Below are positions 1-12,359 of a DNA stretch of 64,000 nt, in pieces (positions within the stretch are counted from its first letter, which is position 1; every line of letters starts with the position of its first letter). The notes beneath the pieces are model-generated. The model searched no databases. It was not told the origin of the DNA and saw only the letters and a program-made list of their open reading frames with translations. This DNA comes from Bostrychus sinensis. Its lineage: Eukaryota > Chordata > Actinopteri > Gobiiformes > Eleotridae. The translations under genes were made by a program, and so were the position numbers. The stretch lies in assembly GCA_020698575.1 (NCBI GenBank), contig CM036254.1:31276526-31340525 (forward strand). The letters are read 5' to 3'.

Positions 1-925
1 AAAGGACAGCAAAAAGTTCTAAAAAGTGTAGTTTTGACATTAGCCAAGTACATGTTGAACTTACCAACTAGCATATCATTGTAGTTGTAAAAACATATAC
101 ATGTATACATAGCACATATATCCTATAACATAAATATGGCTGTGGTCACTGCACAGACTGGCAGCCACTGTGTAGACTGTCATTAGCTAAAAGGCCTGGA
201 GTGGGACCAGACCCAGAATAATGCTTCCCTTTATCGCGCTCTGAGCTGCGTCCAAACACATCACATCTGTGCATCGCAATCTGCAGCGCTCTCCAGTTTC
301 TACAGCAGCACCAGGATTTATACCCCATCATACCAGCCTGTATTAGCACTATAACTGCTGTGAATGAAGTCATTACGATGTGAGCATCTGGCTTTATGAG
401 GCAGTAACAGACGACCTTTACGCGGACGAGCATGGATTTGTCCCTGACCCGCCGTTTGTCAAGCACTCGGGCTTCTCATTACCACTAAAGTTTACAGATA
501 GTCAAAGAGATGCCTGTCATTCAAAGTGTTCTCGAACATAAATATGGCTGCTCTACAAGCGACAGCATTCCAAACGTTTTGTCTGAAGTGTATAGAATAT
601 GAATTTGTAACAGCCTCTAAGTGCCTCGGGATTCTTGTAGCTGAACACATAACCTGCAGCAGATGGGTGTGAGGTTGGTGTAAGTGGAGCACTTAGAGAC
701 ACTCACAGTCATCCTCTATGAGACATTTAGATTTAGCTGCATCTGGAGAGCACCAACAGTAACACAAAACATCAATTTCAACATCCAGTCTAATTAAAAA
801 AATGGCCAAATCCAATTAAAACACTACAAAACAAAACCCAGCGTATTTACGGATATTTCAGTTTTTCCGGGAAGTGTGTGAACCATAGGCCGCGTTGTAC
901 TGACAGCGCTCCTGATATATACATA
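1..925. other. Unannotated non-coding DNA
   Basis: Nothing recognised. The open frames here (for example minus 146-466) show no familiar motif and no start context. Confidence 0.6.
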
Positions 926-1022
926 CAGAATTTTTATTATTATTACTGTATATCCCTCTATGGACCAGATGCCCTGTATCTAAAATAAAGTTTGAATAAA
1001 TGAATGAATGAATGAATGAATA
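926..1022 (+). mobile_element. Retroposon 3' tail with (AATG)n
   Basis: An AATAAA-containing stretch (about 982-987) runs into a short AATG tetranucleotide repeat. A polyadenylation-like signal followed by a short tandem tail is typical of the 3' ends of fish non-LTR retrotransposons. Only the tail is visible, so the clade cannot be named and the upstream limit is approximate. Confidence 0.45.
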
Positions 1023-1244
1023 TAGCTGCACAGTCTCCTACCACAGAACACCTGGAGACTTAGACTCGCCGGAAAAAAACAACAAAAACAAAACAAAACT
1101 CTCTTAGCATTACAAATGCTTTGCAAGCAGAATTTGCCAATTCATCCACTTTTATTATTTGTTTGCCATTTTTATTTGACTCTAACAGCATCCTGTGTAG
1201 CTGCACTTATTTTGCCATAGATCTCAGGGTTAAGCTACCATTTG

Positions 1245-1385
1245 CTTTACTTCAAGATTCAAGATTGTTTTATTTGTCTCGAAGAAAATTTGTCTTAGAC
1301 ACAAGCAGTGCCACAAAAATAGGACACATACAACATTACATACAAACATGCATGACATAGACATACATCTAACTGCAAGACATGA
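1245..1385 (-). mobile_element. Probable LINE 3' end fragment
   Basis: The stretch begins with a duplicated TTCAAGATTCAAGAT-like motif followed by TTTTATTTGTC. Read on the minus strand this resembles the frequent teleost LINE 3' terminus, in which an AATAAA-like signal is followed by a short repeated tail. No coding part is attached. Family assignment is from memory of such tails and is tentative. Confidence 0.4.
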
Positions 1386-1489
1386 ACTTCACAAAAACAT
1401 CAAGGCTCTGCTCTATGGCCTGAATTTAAGAGATTCACTGATATAATAAAAAATAAATAAAATAATAATAATAATACATTTTATTTATA

Positions 1490-2110
1490 ATGCACTTTAC
1501 ATTTGACGCCAAATCTCAAAGTGCTAAATGTGAAGGAATTTGAAGGAATGAGTTCTTATACCTATTCAGGTTTCTTTTCTTGTGTTTAGTTGAAACCATA
1601 TAGCGTCGTCTGGAATTGCGGAGCTCATACTGGGAGTGTAAGACCTGTGAGGGGTCAGCAATAATTTTCCTTGCCTATTTTATCACAGTCTCAAACATCT
1701 GCTGTAGAGAGGGACAGTCTTTCACTCCCATCACTTTGAGAGCCATGCAAACCAGTCTATGCAGTTCTAAATCTATTTTTACAGACAAATTGCCAAACCA
1801 CACAGACATTCCATATCTTGTTATGCTCTTGATAATAGCATGATAAAATATAATCATTATTTTCTGTTCAACCACAAATACTCTCAGTCTCTGCAAGCAT
1901 ACAGTCTTTGTCGTATCCTGCGACAGATTGAGTTTTCATGCACATCCCACATCAAGCTGGAATCAATATGTACACCCAGGTATTTGTAAGAATACTAACT
2001 TACAATAATTGTGTCTCTCTTCCCAATAAGCCTATACACAGATTTGGACTAGATAACTGGTGATTGTGAAATTAATACAGTGGACTTAGATTAACTCCTG
2101 AGGTGATGTT
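1490..2110 (-). mobile_element. Decayed LINE ORF2, C-terminal part
   Basis: Minus-strand translation gives, in order, KYLGVHIDSS, NSICRRIRQRLY, LQRLRVFVVEQKIMIIFYH, a YGMSVWFGNLSV block and, after an in-frame stop near 1676, ARKIIADPSQVLHSQYEL and LNRYKNSF. These blocks are characteristic of the region downstream of the reverse-transcriptase core of fish non-LTR retrotransposons. One frameshift lies between RQRLY and LQRLRV, another stop lies upstream of KYLGVHID, and the distal part (QELI, then a stop) is also broken, so the copy is dead. The 3' side ends in an AT-rich tail near 1441-1500. Clade not assigned. Confidence 0.85.
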
Positions 2111-2114
2111 TGAC

Positions 2115-3575
2115 TACATGTCCAAAGAAACAGAACGTCTGCTTCTTCACTTCATAAGAGACATTTTTTCATGTTTCCAAGCATCCTTATTTGTAATTCA
2201 TACACTTGTCATACCCATGGGATTCCTGATATCCAACAAGATCTTATTCCACAGAGAATTTGACTGTCCAAAGCCCACACATCACAACAAATGAAGAATT
2301 AAAGTCAATTGACTGAACCAGGCCCATCTTCAGAGGAACATCTCTGACAGCTGCTGGTGTCGGAGTTGACAGGACGCACACATCTCCAGTATTTTACTCC
2401 CTCGCAGTCTTAGTGAACAGAAAACATCAACAGTTTTATTCTGACCACAGTTTCTGTAAACATGAACAAACACTGTATTTATCTGTGTATTCGTCTTCAT
2501 GTCCGCTCCGTATGTCTATTTTTAGTCTGCATCTCCTTTCATATCTCCTCCCTGAAGGTCCCCTCCTCCTCCTCGTACCTCGGCTCTGACTCACGCTCGC
2601 TCAAAAATAAAAGTCTTCAGCGATGCAGGTGCGACTGGATGGTGTTGTGGGCTATTTCTCATGTTCATGATCAGACATCTGGCTCCCACAGCTCTCCTCC
2701 CACAACTGCGTTCTGCACTGAGGCCAGCACACGTCACCTGTAGGACCAGGGGCCACAGTGACACGACAGCATCACAGAGCAATGACTCATGGAATAAAAA
2801 ATAAATATCAAGAGAAGGCAGCTAATTTGGATGTAAAAACTCCAATGTTATTTTGGATAATAATACAAATATATGAAGTACTTTGTGGTTTATATATTTG
2901 TCAAGTAAATACTAATAAAAGATCTCAGCTACATATTCTGACTGCAGTACGTCTTTGCTCCAGGACAGACTCATTCAGGAGACAGCGCTCTGTGATAAAG
3001 CGTTCAGAGCAGCACTATTTCGGTGATATTCTTGTAAACTGCCGCTCATTATGTTCCCATCATTGATGTTTTCCCAATTTTGCTTTTGTCTCTCGGGAAG
3101 ACGGAGCAGCTCATTTACAAAAAGCTGCTTATGTTAAACTCTGCGGTGATTTCCATTTGTGAAGACTGCGCTGAGCCGTGTGCATGGAGAGGTGAGAGCT
3201 TAGGGCTGTCAGGGCTTTTTACTGACGCTTCAGTCAGACTTCCTCTGCATGTGTGGTGTATTTGTACTCATCATTAAACCATAAGAAGAAACCAGACAAT
3301 ACTGTTTCATTTTCTATTAAATTCAATACATTCCGAGCGTGCTAGACTACATTTACAAATTTGCTGCAGACTGTTGACAGTACTGATGGTACACACATTT
3401 TAATGCTCTGGCACACATACAGTAGAAGGTGAGGGTAGATTATTAGCTTGTGTAAATATGCCGAATATATGTGTCTTGTTGTTCTGTGAGATGTAGCAGT
3501 AGATCAGAATGGATGAGTGCATTTCAAACCAGTATTTTAGTGATAATGAGTCATTTCTCTACCAGCATTTTTGGC
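2115..3575. other. Unannotated non-coding DNA
   Basis: No exon, repeat family or regulatory site recognised. Moderately GC-rich sequence at 2560-2770 has no recognisable reading frame. Confidence 0.55.
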
Positions 3576-3578
3576 TTG

Positions 3579-3896
3579 ACAGCATCTTCTCCTTCAGCTT
3601 ATTCCCATTAGACTCACAGGTACTGGAGTCTATCCCACTAAATTTGGGCTAGTTATTCACTGGACATACAGACAGACAACCATTTCATTCAACTTTCATT
3701 CACTAGGGGCAATTTAGAGGCACATCTTTGAACAGTGGGAGGAAGCCTGAGTACCCAGAGAGAACCCGCGATATCATGGGGAAGGACAGGCAGACTCCAC
3801 CCAGAGAGATCGTGTGTTGGCCAGCCTGAGAATGGAACCCATGATCTCCTTGCTGGGATGCGAGGGCACTAACCACTCTGCCACTGTTTCCTCCTG
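3579..3896 (-). mobile_element. SINE-like teleost repeat, copy 1
   Basis: On the minus strand the copy begins with a tRNA-like head: a GTGGTTAGTGC-like box A and a GGTTC box B degraded to GGTTCCATTC. The body follows, with the conserved phrase about lines of gardened text replaced here by TACTCAGGCTTCCTCCCACT-type sequence. It has the same head and body order as the copy at 61130-61470 and shares the tail with 10801-10997. It is an internally polymerase III-promoted or SINE-derived dispersed repeat, decayed. Confidence 0.6.
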
Positions 3897-3899
3897 CTT

Positions 3900-5455
3900 G
3901 ACAGTATTTAGATCTTAACAGGTTGAGCATTTACAGGTCTTGTGCTTATTGTTTGTCTGGTTGGCTCCATTTACAAAGATGTTATTGGAGCATAAGACAA
4001 CAGGACACAGAGTGAATACACTGAAGTAACATAAATACAGTTTTAAATCACAAATAAAAAAGCATCAATTACAATGGTCCACGTTTGATGTGTGGCCGAT
4101 ATTTGGAACTGTGCAGCATAATGATCAGAAGCGTACAGAATAATACTTTCACTATCTGCATCCAGAGCCTCCACTCGAAGTGTGTGGACACATGATCCAG
4201 CTGACAAAGGGGAGGAATACCGTATACCACTTAAGCACACCTCACCTCACTCAACCAGAGTTTTCATTTTTTATCATCATAATCCACACAAACCAACACT
4301 TTCATGAATCTTTAATATACTTCACTCCGACTGCAGTGGAAGCCTGCTGTTTTTAACGTCACCATGCCGTAGAAAGCGCACCTCTAATCTCCTCACACAC
4401 AGATGAAGAGATACAGAACTGAAGATTCATTTAAGAGTCATTCAGCTCCAAGTCCTCTCTGATGACCATGGCCTGTGTGTAGGTTTAAAACAGCCATCCT
4501 AATCTCATTTATGGCTGTTTAATTCGTAAAACCATCAGCATATGAGTGGAATATTAATGCAATGGATATACACACAGGCCGACCTCGCTGGGCCACACTG
4601 CTCTGAGCGCAGCTTTGGGAGATGTACAGATAAAGAGAAGATTTCCTACACAAATCGATAAAATAATATCAGCGGCCAGCACATTCCTTTGGTTTATTAT
4701 GGGCGTATTAACACGAGCAGCGCAGAGCAGAGTGCAGCAGCTCAGGGGGGAGTGTGGGCTGTTAGGGACGTGGATCTGAGCTGATCCCTCACTACTGTGC
4801 AAGCCTCTGCTGCTGTTCAGATGTATTCAATTAAACAGTTTGGACTGTTTTTAAATGAGCACTTTTAGATCAAATAAACAGAGATTTATAGTTTCAAACA
4901 TTAGCATTATAGTCTAAAAGACACATAGAGCATGTTTTCTGACACTCACATGTTTTATTCATAAACATAGTGCATCTGTAATGAAAAGAGCCATTCCAGT
5001 CCCTTCCTTTCCTGTTGCTATAGAAGCAGACAAACTGAGCACTGCAGGAGAAGCGCCTTCATTCAACTTTGAGTGGGACTGGTTTGATAGATTTTTAACT
5101 TGAAGCTCTCAAACACTGTGTGATGTCGTTCTGTAGACATGTGAGTCCAGCCAGGGCCTGCTCAGAAGAGTCTGCATCAGCCCAGGAGCTCCAACAGCAG
5201 AACGCACGAGGAGGAGCAGAGATGGATTACCAGGAGCGCCTCATGCATCTCCTGAGAGCTTCTACCTTCTGTACATGTCGTCTGGAGAAAAGGCTGCACA
5301 AGCGTGCAGTGTGAACGGAGAACAGCCACAACAAACCCAAAGCTCTCAGCTGAAACCACTGCAGCTGCATCAGATCTGCTGTGTCAGGAGAGCTCCAGAT
5401 TCACGCAGTGAGGACTGAAATACATGCAAATCCATTTACATACCCGGCTTTTCTG
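3900..5455. other. Unannotated non-coding DNA
   Basis: No exon or repeat recognised. Frames at 4043-4240, 4554-4802 and 5120-5314 look random. Confidence 0.55.
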
Positions 5456-5459
5456 GGTA

Positions 5460-5478
5460 ATATATATATATATATATA
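5460..5478. repeat. (TA)n microsatellite
   Basis: About nine perfect AT dinucleotides. Confidence 0.9.
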
Positions 5479-5711
5479 CCGTTCTATTTTCAGTTTTAGT
5501 ACCAGTTTGAGCTGTAATTGTTTGGCTAGTCTTTGGTTTTAAGTCAAAGTACAACATGTGTACAAAGAGTAAATGATAAGGCACTTTCACACAGAACACT
5601 TATAAGAACACAGTTGGGAACTGTCCATCCCGTATTCAGTTCTTAGAACCCCAGGAGTCCCAGGAACCTTTTGTGTGCTTGCATTCACACTGGCGGTAGC
5701 AACATATAGGA

Positions 5712-5830
5712 GCTCTATTTATTTTTATTTATTTTATTTATCTATAAAGGGACAATACATTAAGTGAGCACCGTAACAGTGTGTGACGTAGCATAAGTGC
5801 AACAGCCAGCAGCTACAACAAACCAAAACA
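5712..5830 (-). mobile_element. Probable LINE 3' tail
   Basis: Begins with a run of TTTATTTATTTTATTTA followed by an AAAGGGACAATACATTAA-like phrase. The minus-strand LINE at 58035-59766 ends in a similar way (TTTATTTGTTTATTTTTGAAATGGGACAATGCATATTC). It is therefore read as the 3' tail of a minus-oriented LINE. Sequences at 5620-5710 and 6085-6170 resemble two parts of a GGAACTG-rich dispersed repeat, so the tail may be inserted in it. Confidence 0.4.
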
Positions 5831-6174
5831 CAGAGCCTGGACAGACAGGAGGCACTTTTCACTGCAGGAGGAATCACAGTGGAGTTTACAAAGAGAGTGA
5901 GCCGAAGGACCCCATTTTATGACTGTAAGAGTAAAGTGGACAGCTGGACAAAAGTTACAAGTCTAACAAGCTTTAAAATTCATTTCTTGTACATGTTACA
6001 AGTTAAGTTAATTGTAACAGGCAGTGATGTACATGTAAATGTTACCTACGTATCTACTCCAAAGTAGCAGGAGAGCTAAAAATGTTACAGGAACTGTGGT
6101 CATTAGTCCCCAGTTCCTCTCATGTGTGAACATGTGTCAAAATGAGGGAAATGCAAAAGGTTGTATTGTATTGA

Positions 6175-6955
6175 TTTTCTAATGACAAAGGTGCTAGGAC
6201 AACAGGATTTACTTATTCCTATTTTCAGATAGGCCACTGAAGTTCTGTGGAGTTGTCAAGATGGCTGCTGCTCTGTGTAATCAGCTCAACATTTCTAAGC
6301 ACATTTTTTTTGTGCTGATATTATTTTTATTAACTCTACAAGTGTATACTGTGCATGTCTTTATGCTGATGACAATATTGTGTTTTCATGAAGATGAGGA
6401 CATTCGAACTCAGTTATTCTTCCTACAGTCAGCCCACACTGATAGCAACAAGGACACACAGAGGGTCAACAACAAGCTCCACCAATAATGCACAGGATGG
6501 GTGCACATGCTGAAAAAGACCCACGCTGTGTGTGAAGGTGCTCATCTGCTAACAAAATAATGCTGCGTATCATTTGTTCTCTGTAGAGCGTGCACTCACC
6601 AGACCACCGAGGCTCACTTGTGAATGTTTCATGATGTTTTGCCTGATTTAAATATTTATAATCACCACCTTGTTAGCATAACTCACATTAGCACACGTTA
6701 GCATGCATCTGTAGTTTCCTGTGATCCTGGTCCGCACAGATGTCCACAGCCTGTTCACTCAGCAGCCGTGAGCTCTGACAGTGCAGAGCGGGGCGGCTCG
6801 CTATGGCACACTTTGGACCAAAGTATGGAAGACTGGTGCCTTCTAATAGGAATGCCATACAAGTATTATACACGACTACAACTATACACTACAACTACTA
6901 CTACTGCTACTACTACTATACAAAACAAGATTACAGGTTTATGATCAGCTTTCAA
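6175..6955. other. Unannotated DNA with (ACT)n run
   Basis: A degenerate ACT trinucleotide run lies at about 6868-6920. An ATG-initiated 75-codon frame (6261-6488) begins in a good context and has a hydrophobic stretch, but it has no recognisable family and no splice or polyadenylation support. Confidence 0.5.
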
Positions 6956-6956
6956 C

Positions 6957-7365
6957 AGACCCCAGGCTTCCTCTGTCCTCTACTGAGCCTCCTCTGCTCT
7001 CCACTGGACCTCCTCTGCTCCCCACCCCAAAGCTTCCTCTGTTCTCTACTGGGCCTCCTCTGCACTCCCCTCAGCCTCCTCTGAATGTCACCCCGAAGCT
7101 TCTTCTGTCTTCTGGGCCTCCTCTGCCCTCCCTCATGGCCTCCTTTGAACACCACCTCCAACCTTCCTCTGTCCTCTGGGCCTCCTCTGTCTTCTACTGG
7201 GCCTCCTCTGCCCTCCCCTCGGCCTCCTTTGCCCCCCCAAACCCAAGCTTCCTCTGTCCTCAAACGGGCCTCCTCTGCTCTCCCCTCAGCCTCCTCTGTC
7301 CTCAAACGGGCCCCCTCTGCCCTCCCCTCGGCCTCCTCTGCTCTACATCCCTGCAGCCTCTGTCC
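6957..7365. repeat. Degenerate pyrimidine minisatellite
   Basis: Diverged tandem units built around CCTCCTCTGCYCTCC, roughly 20-24 bp each, with irregular spacing. Pyrimidines dominate the plus strand. The long frames on both strands (7085-7450 plus, 6952-7305 minus) are products of the repeat and not genes. Confidence 0.8.
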
Positions 7366-7369
7366 TGGC

Positions 7370-9260
7370 TCTTTTGGTATTCAGTGGCCGCTCTGCTGTA
7401 GCTCACAGTCTCTTATCTCAGTCAGCATTCAGAGATCCTGCCGGCCCTGATAACACAGGTCACCCCACAATGACGAGTCCAAAAGTGCTCTGGGGACAGG
7501 GGCAGACAGGAGCAGAGAGGAATGAGCTAAAGCTGGGGAAATGCACAACCGACCAGCAGGAGGCTGTCCATCTGTTGGATCAGCTCATGTTTGGTTTAAG
7601 AACCACTAAAAGCTACACTGTGCTTCAAGTATTAATGCTGAATGGAAACGACACAGCACAGAATGGAAGGATAAGCTGAGTATTAACTGATCAATGCTTA
7701 AGTCTTTCTGTATTACAGTGTCAAATGCCAAAATGGAAAAAAACAAAAATATTTGCTGTTTTAGACTAACAACATCTTAGTTTTCATGGATTTATGCAAA
7801 AGGCTATCAACTTGGACAGATCCACTGCAGTAGCATATGCTGGGTTAGACTTGACAACTACATGATCACAACATCTTTGGATTTCTGACAGATTTCTCTC
7901 AGAAGTACTGTATTTTAGACACAATTTTAGCACAATTCTAACATCTGAGAAAGCCTCTTGGATAAAGCTTAAATGCCTTCAACTGTAAAACCAAGTACAG
8001 ATGACTTATTTATAAGACTTTTGTTGTGATTCAATCTGGATGAGTGAGAGTCTTCACAGACATTAGCACATAGTATTGCCATTGGTGGGAATCTAAATAT
8101 AAAATCTGAAAATATATCTTTGAGTTTTACAGAGGCACCATACATTATTTTCCAGCAGTTTTATTCTATATATATCCATACTTATCAGAGCTGGCTCTTG
8201 GCATAGGTGATATAGGCGGCGGTCTGGGGCGCTGAGAGACAGGGGGCACCAGCCATTACCCCATGAGCAAAGTTGCTGTGTGCAGTCAGTGATTCTGTGA
8301 GCTGCTGGGATAATGAGCCTGGTCATTTAATAAAAAAAAAAAAAAAAATCTGTCCATAAATGTCTTCTATACCTCTTGGGCTTTAAATCAGTTTTCGACT
8401 GATTCATCTCATATTCACAGAGAAATGATCATAAGTAACTTGTTGAAATAAAACATGCAGTTATAGATGATGTGCTCAGAACTGCAGCACTGCGGCGGTT
8501 TTCTCTCGTTGTTCAACATAAAATGTACGTTCAGACGTCCCGACAAAAGCTTTTGTAGCCTGTGGAGTTTTCTGGAGCCTCTCCACAGCCCTGTGTAATG
8601 AGACTAAAGGCTCAGAGACAGTGTGCTTTCTGTGCTGGAGCAGCCAGAGGTGGAGCAGAGTAGGATGAGGGACGGGGGCTCCACTGGGGAACCACTACAA
8701 AAGACAGTTCAGATATTTACACAAAAACAAAAGTCATTGCCCAAATAAAAAAAAAAATGCTCTGGTCTGTGTAGAGCGGCAGCTCATGTTTAAAATGTAA
8801 GAGTTGTTATAATGATGTTATAACAATGTTTTGTCTTCATCTAAAATCTGGCCTAGGGCACCAGCAGTGCCTGATACTTATTCAGGTGTTTAGTCAGCTA
8901 AGCTATGCATGTTTAATGGACTCTAACACTGAAGTTCACACAATGAAAGAAGCCAAAACTAAAAAATAGTGGAGCACAACTCACACTTTTGAACAGATGA
9001 AGAGAAACTCAAAATTCATTTAGGCAATCTACAACAAGTGTCAGCTTACATAAAGCTAGATCATCCAGATAAAACTGGATTTGTTGGTGGAAATGGGGAG
9101 CAGAAATGGTCTCACCTACTGTGTGTACAACGTTACCTAAAATACCTTGGAGCTGCTCAGAGCGAGGATGGTATTATATGTGCGGGCGTCTGAAGAGGCT
9201 AGAACTGTCTGTTCAGCCCACGCTGCAGCAGACACAACTGTACAGGACTTCAGATCTGGG
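7370..9260. other. Unannotated DNA with A17 tract
   Basis: A 17-base A run lies at 8332-8348. The preceding 8185-8300 (GGCTCTTGGCATAGGTGATA and a GGGGCGC phrase) resembles the terminus of a widespread teleost DNA repeat but no partner end is clear. Nothing else recognised. Confidence 0.45.
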
Positions 9261-9264
9261 CTTT

Positions 9265-9905
9265 AAGGCCGGGACGCACCAGGACCATTATCGGCTGTCT
9301 GGCGCGGTCCGGCAATTTGACATGGTCAGTGGCTTGTGTGTTCTGCACCATCAGACGTAGTAGACAGTGGGACATAGTTCCAACCGATTGAACATGTGGA
9401 ATCGGTGTCAGGCATTGTGCTCGAACCAGCGCTTTGTTTGGTTGTGTCCTATTCACTATTTGTCAAACAGTTCACATTTAACATTTTTGATGTTAAACAT
9501 AAGGAACTTTTGTTCTCCAACAATCCTTGTGCAGATAAAAATATAATTCTCCTCTGAGGCAAACAGCTGCAATAATCCAGTCCCTTTTATTCATTACTGT
9601 GATCAGACCAGTTTAATTTAGCGATTTATTCACTGATAAATACTTGTGTTAAACATGTGAGTTTAAGTTTTGTTTACAGGAGTCCTACATATATGCGGAG
9701 TTTAGTGACTAGCGCCACATGCTGTTATAAATAGTTATTACGTCTTGCACATGTGCAGAACTAAGGCGCTGCTCAGTCATGGGTCTGAATCGCTGTGTGT
9801 CTGTAGCATACTTTTAATGGCGACGAGGGGAGACGTGAGGAGACAAAGCAGTCGTCCTGCCTCTGCTGACGGCAGTCGGGTGCTGGGTTGGTGTGTCCCA
9901 GACTT
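9265..9905. mobile_element. Non-autonomous DNA element with inverted termini
   Basis: The left end reads AAGGCCGGGACGCACCA and the right end, reverse-complemented, reads AAGTCTGGGACACACCA, giving about 17 bp of imperfect terminal inverted repeats 640 bp apart. No clear target-site duplication is seen and no transposase frame is present. It is interpreted as a decayed miniature element, superfamily unknown. Confidence 0.55.
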
Positions 9906-9909
9906 TAGA

Positions 9910-10795
9910 GCTGAAGATATATCCACCATTCACATCAGAACAAAACCACCCCTCCATCGCTCACATCTGTGTTATCAGTGTCAGAGCTGGGCTGATCCCT
10001 GCTCTGGTTGTCACTGGCGCCTCATGTTTTTCAGGTGTATTTTTAGTTGCTCCACCTCTGCGCCCTCCCCCACCACCACCACTACCTCCACTCCCATGCA
10101 GCTTTCAGGGGCTCGTAATGTAAAGTCAGCCTCCATTCATCTGCAGCCTGGTGCTATCAGATCTGCTGCTGCCGCTGTCCGGGCTAAATGAATGTTAAAA
10201 GCCTATTGAGTTTCTTTGCGTTAGCTGCAGTAGCTTTGTCATCATGTCGGTAATACGAGGTGTGTGTCTGTGGAGTGGTCCGTATGTAACACGAGACACT
10301 CTTTTAATTTGGGAAAGAGAGCATCAGCAGGTAAAGGTCGCGACCTCTGTGAAGGACACACATTGATTTCTGTTGTGGCAGTTGTGCCGCTGTGGTGCAC
10401 CAGTCCACAATGGTGTGTTATGAAAGATACTTTTATTCTAACGTATTATGTATCATGTTATCCAGAGTGCATTTTAGTCATTTTGTGAAGCAGAATATAA
10501 ATGTTATAAAGGTTGTGAGGTGTCCAGTGTGGGTTCCGCTCAGAGGTAATGTAACAGATAATGCCATTTAAAGCCACAAAAGTATAATAGTTTCCTTCTT
10601 TTTTCAGTCATGTTCAATTGTGAGCCATTAAGCTCATTATAAAAATTCAGGGATTTATTTGCAATTTTAATATAGCCATAGAATTTTTTTTTTCCTTTTT
10701 TCTATTCTATGTAAAAATGTCATATATATAAAAATAAAAATGGTTGGATATTTGTGTGTACATGCATGTGTGTGGTTTCTTTTGTATTTGTATTA
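9910..10795. other. Unannotated non-coding DNA
   Basis: Contains a short CCACC-rich pyrimidine run at about 10060-10098. No exon recognised. Confidence 0.5.
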
Positions 10796-10800
10796 GATAT

Positions 10801-10997
10801 ATTCATTCATTCATCTTCTTCTGCTTATTCCCGTTAGGGGTCACAGGTACTGGTGCCTGTCCCAGTAACTTTGGGCCTTAGGTGTAAAACCTCAACAGGA
10901 GCTAGCTAGTTGCAGGGCTGACACTGAGACATACACAGAACCCATGGTCTCCTTGCTGGGAGGCGAGAGCACTAACCACTCTGCCACCATGCCTTCC
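10801..10997 (-). mobile_element. SINE-like teleost repeat, copy 2 (internally deleted)
   Basis: Minus orientation. The tRNA-like head at 10940-10997 (box A GTGGTTAGTGCTC, then CCCAGCAAGGAGACCATGGG) is followed, after loss of most of the middle, by the tail AAGCAGAAGAAGATGAATGA. Head and tail match the copies at 3579-3896 and 61130-61470. Confidence 0.6.
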
Positions 10998-11033
10998 CTA
11001 TTATATATGGTATATTTTAATTTAAATTAAGTT

Positions 11034-11474
11034 TTAAAGGTCATATACCTTTTCTTTCTGAAATAGTGTTGGACTCTTTTCCATTAGTATTTCAGGTTTT
11101 ATAACTTAAAATAATGTATGTGGAAAACCTCTGGCAATGGTGGGGAATGGGCAGAGCATAAAATGGTTAATTAGCACAGCTATTAGCAACATGATGCTAA
11201 CAGGTAGATTAATGAGGTCACTGCTTTGTGGTGACAGTGGTTTAAGCGCTGAAATTATCAGAATGAGTCCGGTGATGGTGTATGGGCTTTAGAAACGTAA
11301 AGCCATGAGACCGAGTGTTTTCAGCTCTTGAAAAGGCAGTGCCTTAGCATACAGGATTACTCAAACGTGAATGAAACAAAATACTACTCCAGGTCTGTTT
11401 TTGAGGAGGAGACAATATTATAACATAGTTAAAAACTCTATGATAAAAACCTGAGAAGAATAGGGGACCTTTAG
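11034..11474 (+). mobile_element. TTAA-flanked miniature element, family B copy 1
   Basis: Starts TTAA-AGGTCATATACC and ends GGGGACCT-TTAG. The interior includes CTCCAGGTCTGTTTTTGAGG and a TACTCAAACGTG phrase shared with the copies at 13882, 18350, 35577 and 36843. TTAA at the border is the piggyBac-type target site, and the inverted AGGTC/GACCT ends agree. No transposase is encoded, so it is non-autonomous. Confidence 0.65.
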
Positions 11475-11479
11475 GTTTT

Positions 11480-12175
11480 TACCATGATTTCCTTTCCCCC
11501 CGTGACTCCGAGTGCCTGATTGGGCCTGTTCTTCTGCCCCAGAGAGAGCCCCTCAGGAGGGTTTAAGCCATGTGGGAGCTCACAATGAGAGGTGGCCATT
11601 TTCTGTCTGTAATGACTAGGACACTGACTTGGAGCAGCGGTAGTGACTGGATCAATACAGAGACTGCACTTGGAAAACAAGGTCCTCTCATCAATTAGAC
11701 TTTAAGTGTGTTCAGACTCCTCAGACAGCCGCTTATGGAGAATCACAACCTCTTCAGAGGGATAACTGCATCCTCCTCTGCCCCTCACCAGCCTTGGACT
11801 TTTCAACAAGTCCACTCGGGCCACTTTTACTCTTTGAAAATAAAAATTGATTAGTTTTGAGCCTAATATCTTCTGTTATGTTGTTATTAAAGTAACACAG
11901 TAGTTATTAAAGTAAAAAGTACCCAAACTCCACATTCGGAGGGATATTAAAAAACATATTTCCTCTCTTTGTGTGAAGTATTAAATGGCCTTATGAACCT
12001 TCCAAACACACAACTCTATAAATGCTTTATGCCACAATCTTTGTCACGTCCGAGTGCACAGTCAAACGGCCCGGAGCCAGAGCGGAATGGAACAGCCACT
12101 TCACAAAATAATGGAGCTGTGGGAGCCGGGAGAGCTCGGGGCCCCGCAGAACACGGCAGAACACAGCAGGACACA
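11480..12175. other. Unannotated non-coding DNA
   Basis: No exon or repeat family recognised. Confidence 0.5.
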
Positions 12176-12182
12176 GCAGCAG

Positions 12183-12358
12183 TGGGAGGAGCCAGAGAGG
12201 AGCATGGTGCGTTCAGGGCCCTATAGAACATAGTAGTGGGAGGAGCCAGAGAGGAGCATGGTGCGTTTAGGGCCCAGCAGGACACAGCAATGGGAGGAGC
12301 CAGAGAGGAGCATGGTGTGTTCAGGGCCCCGCAGTGGAAGGAGCCAGAGAGGACCACA
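12183..12358. repeat. 54-bp tandem repeat, about 3.3 copies
   Basis: The phrase TGGGAGGAGCCAGAGAGGAG starts at 12183, 12237 and 12291 (exactly 54 bp apart), then in altered form at 12335 after a 44-bp unit. Because 54 is a multiple of 3, frames stay open on the minus strand (12016-12399), which explains the ORF there. Confidence 0.9.
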
Positions 12359-12359
12359 G

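Noticed and set aside
6261..6488. ATG-initiated 75-codon frame with a hydrophobic segment, considered as a small membrane protein
   Set aside because: Good start context, but no family resemblance, no splice support and no polyadenylation signal in suitable position. Left as unannotated.
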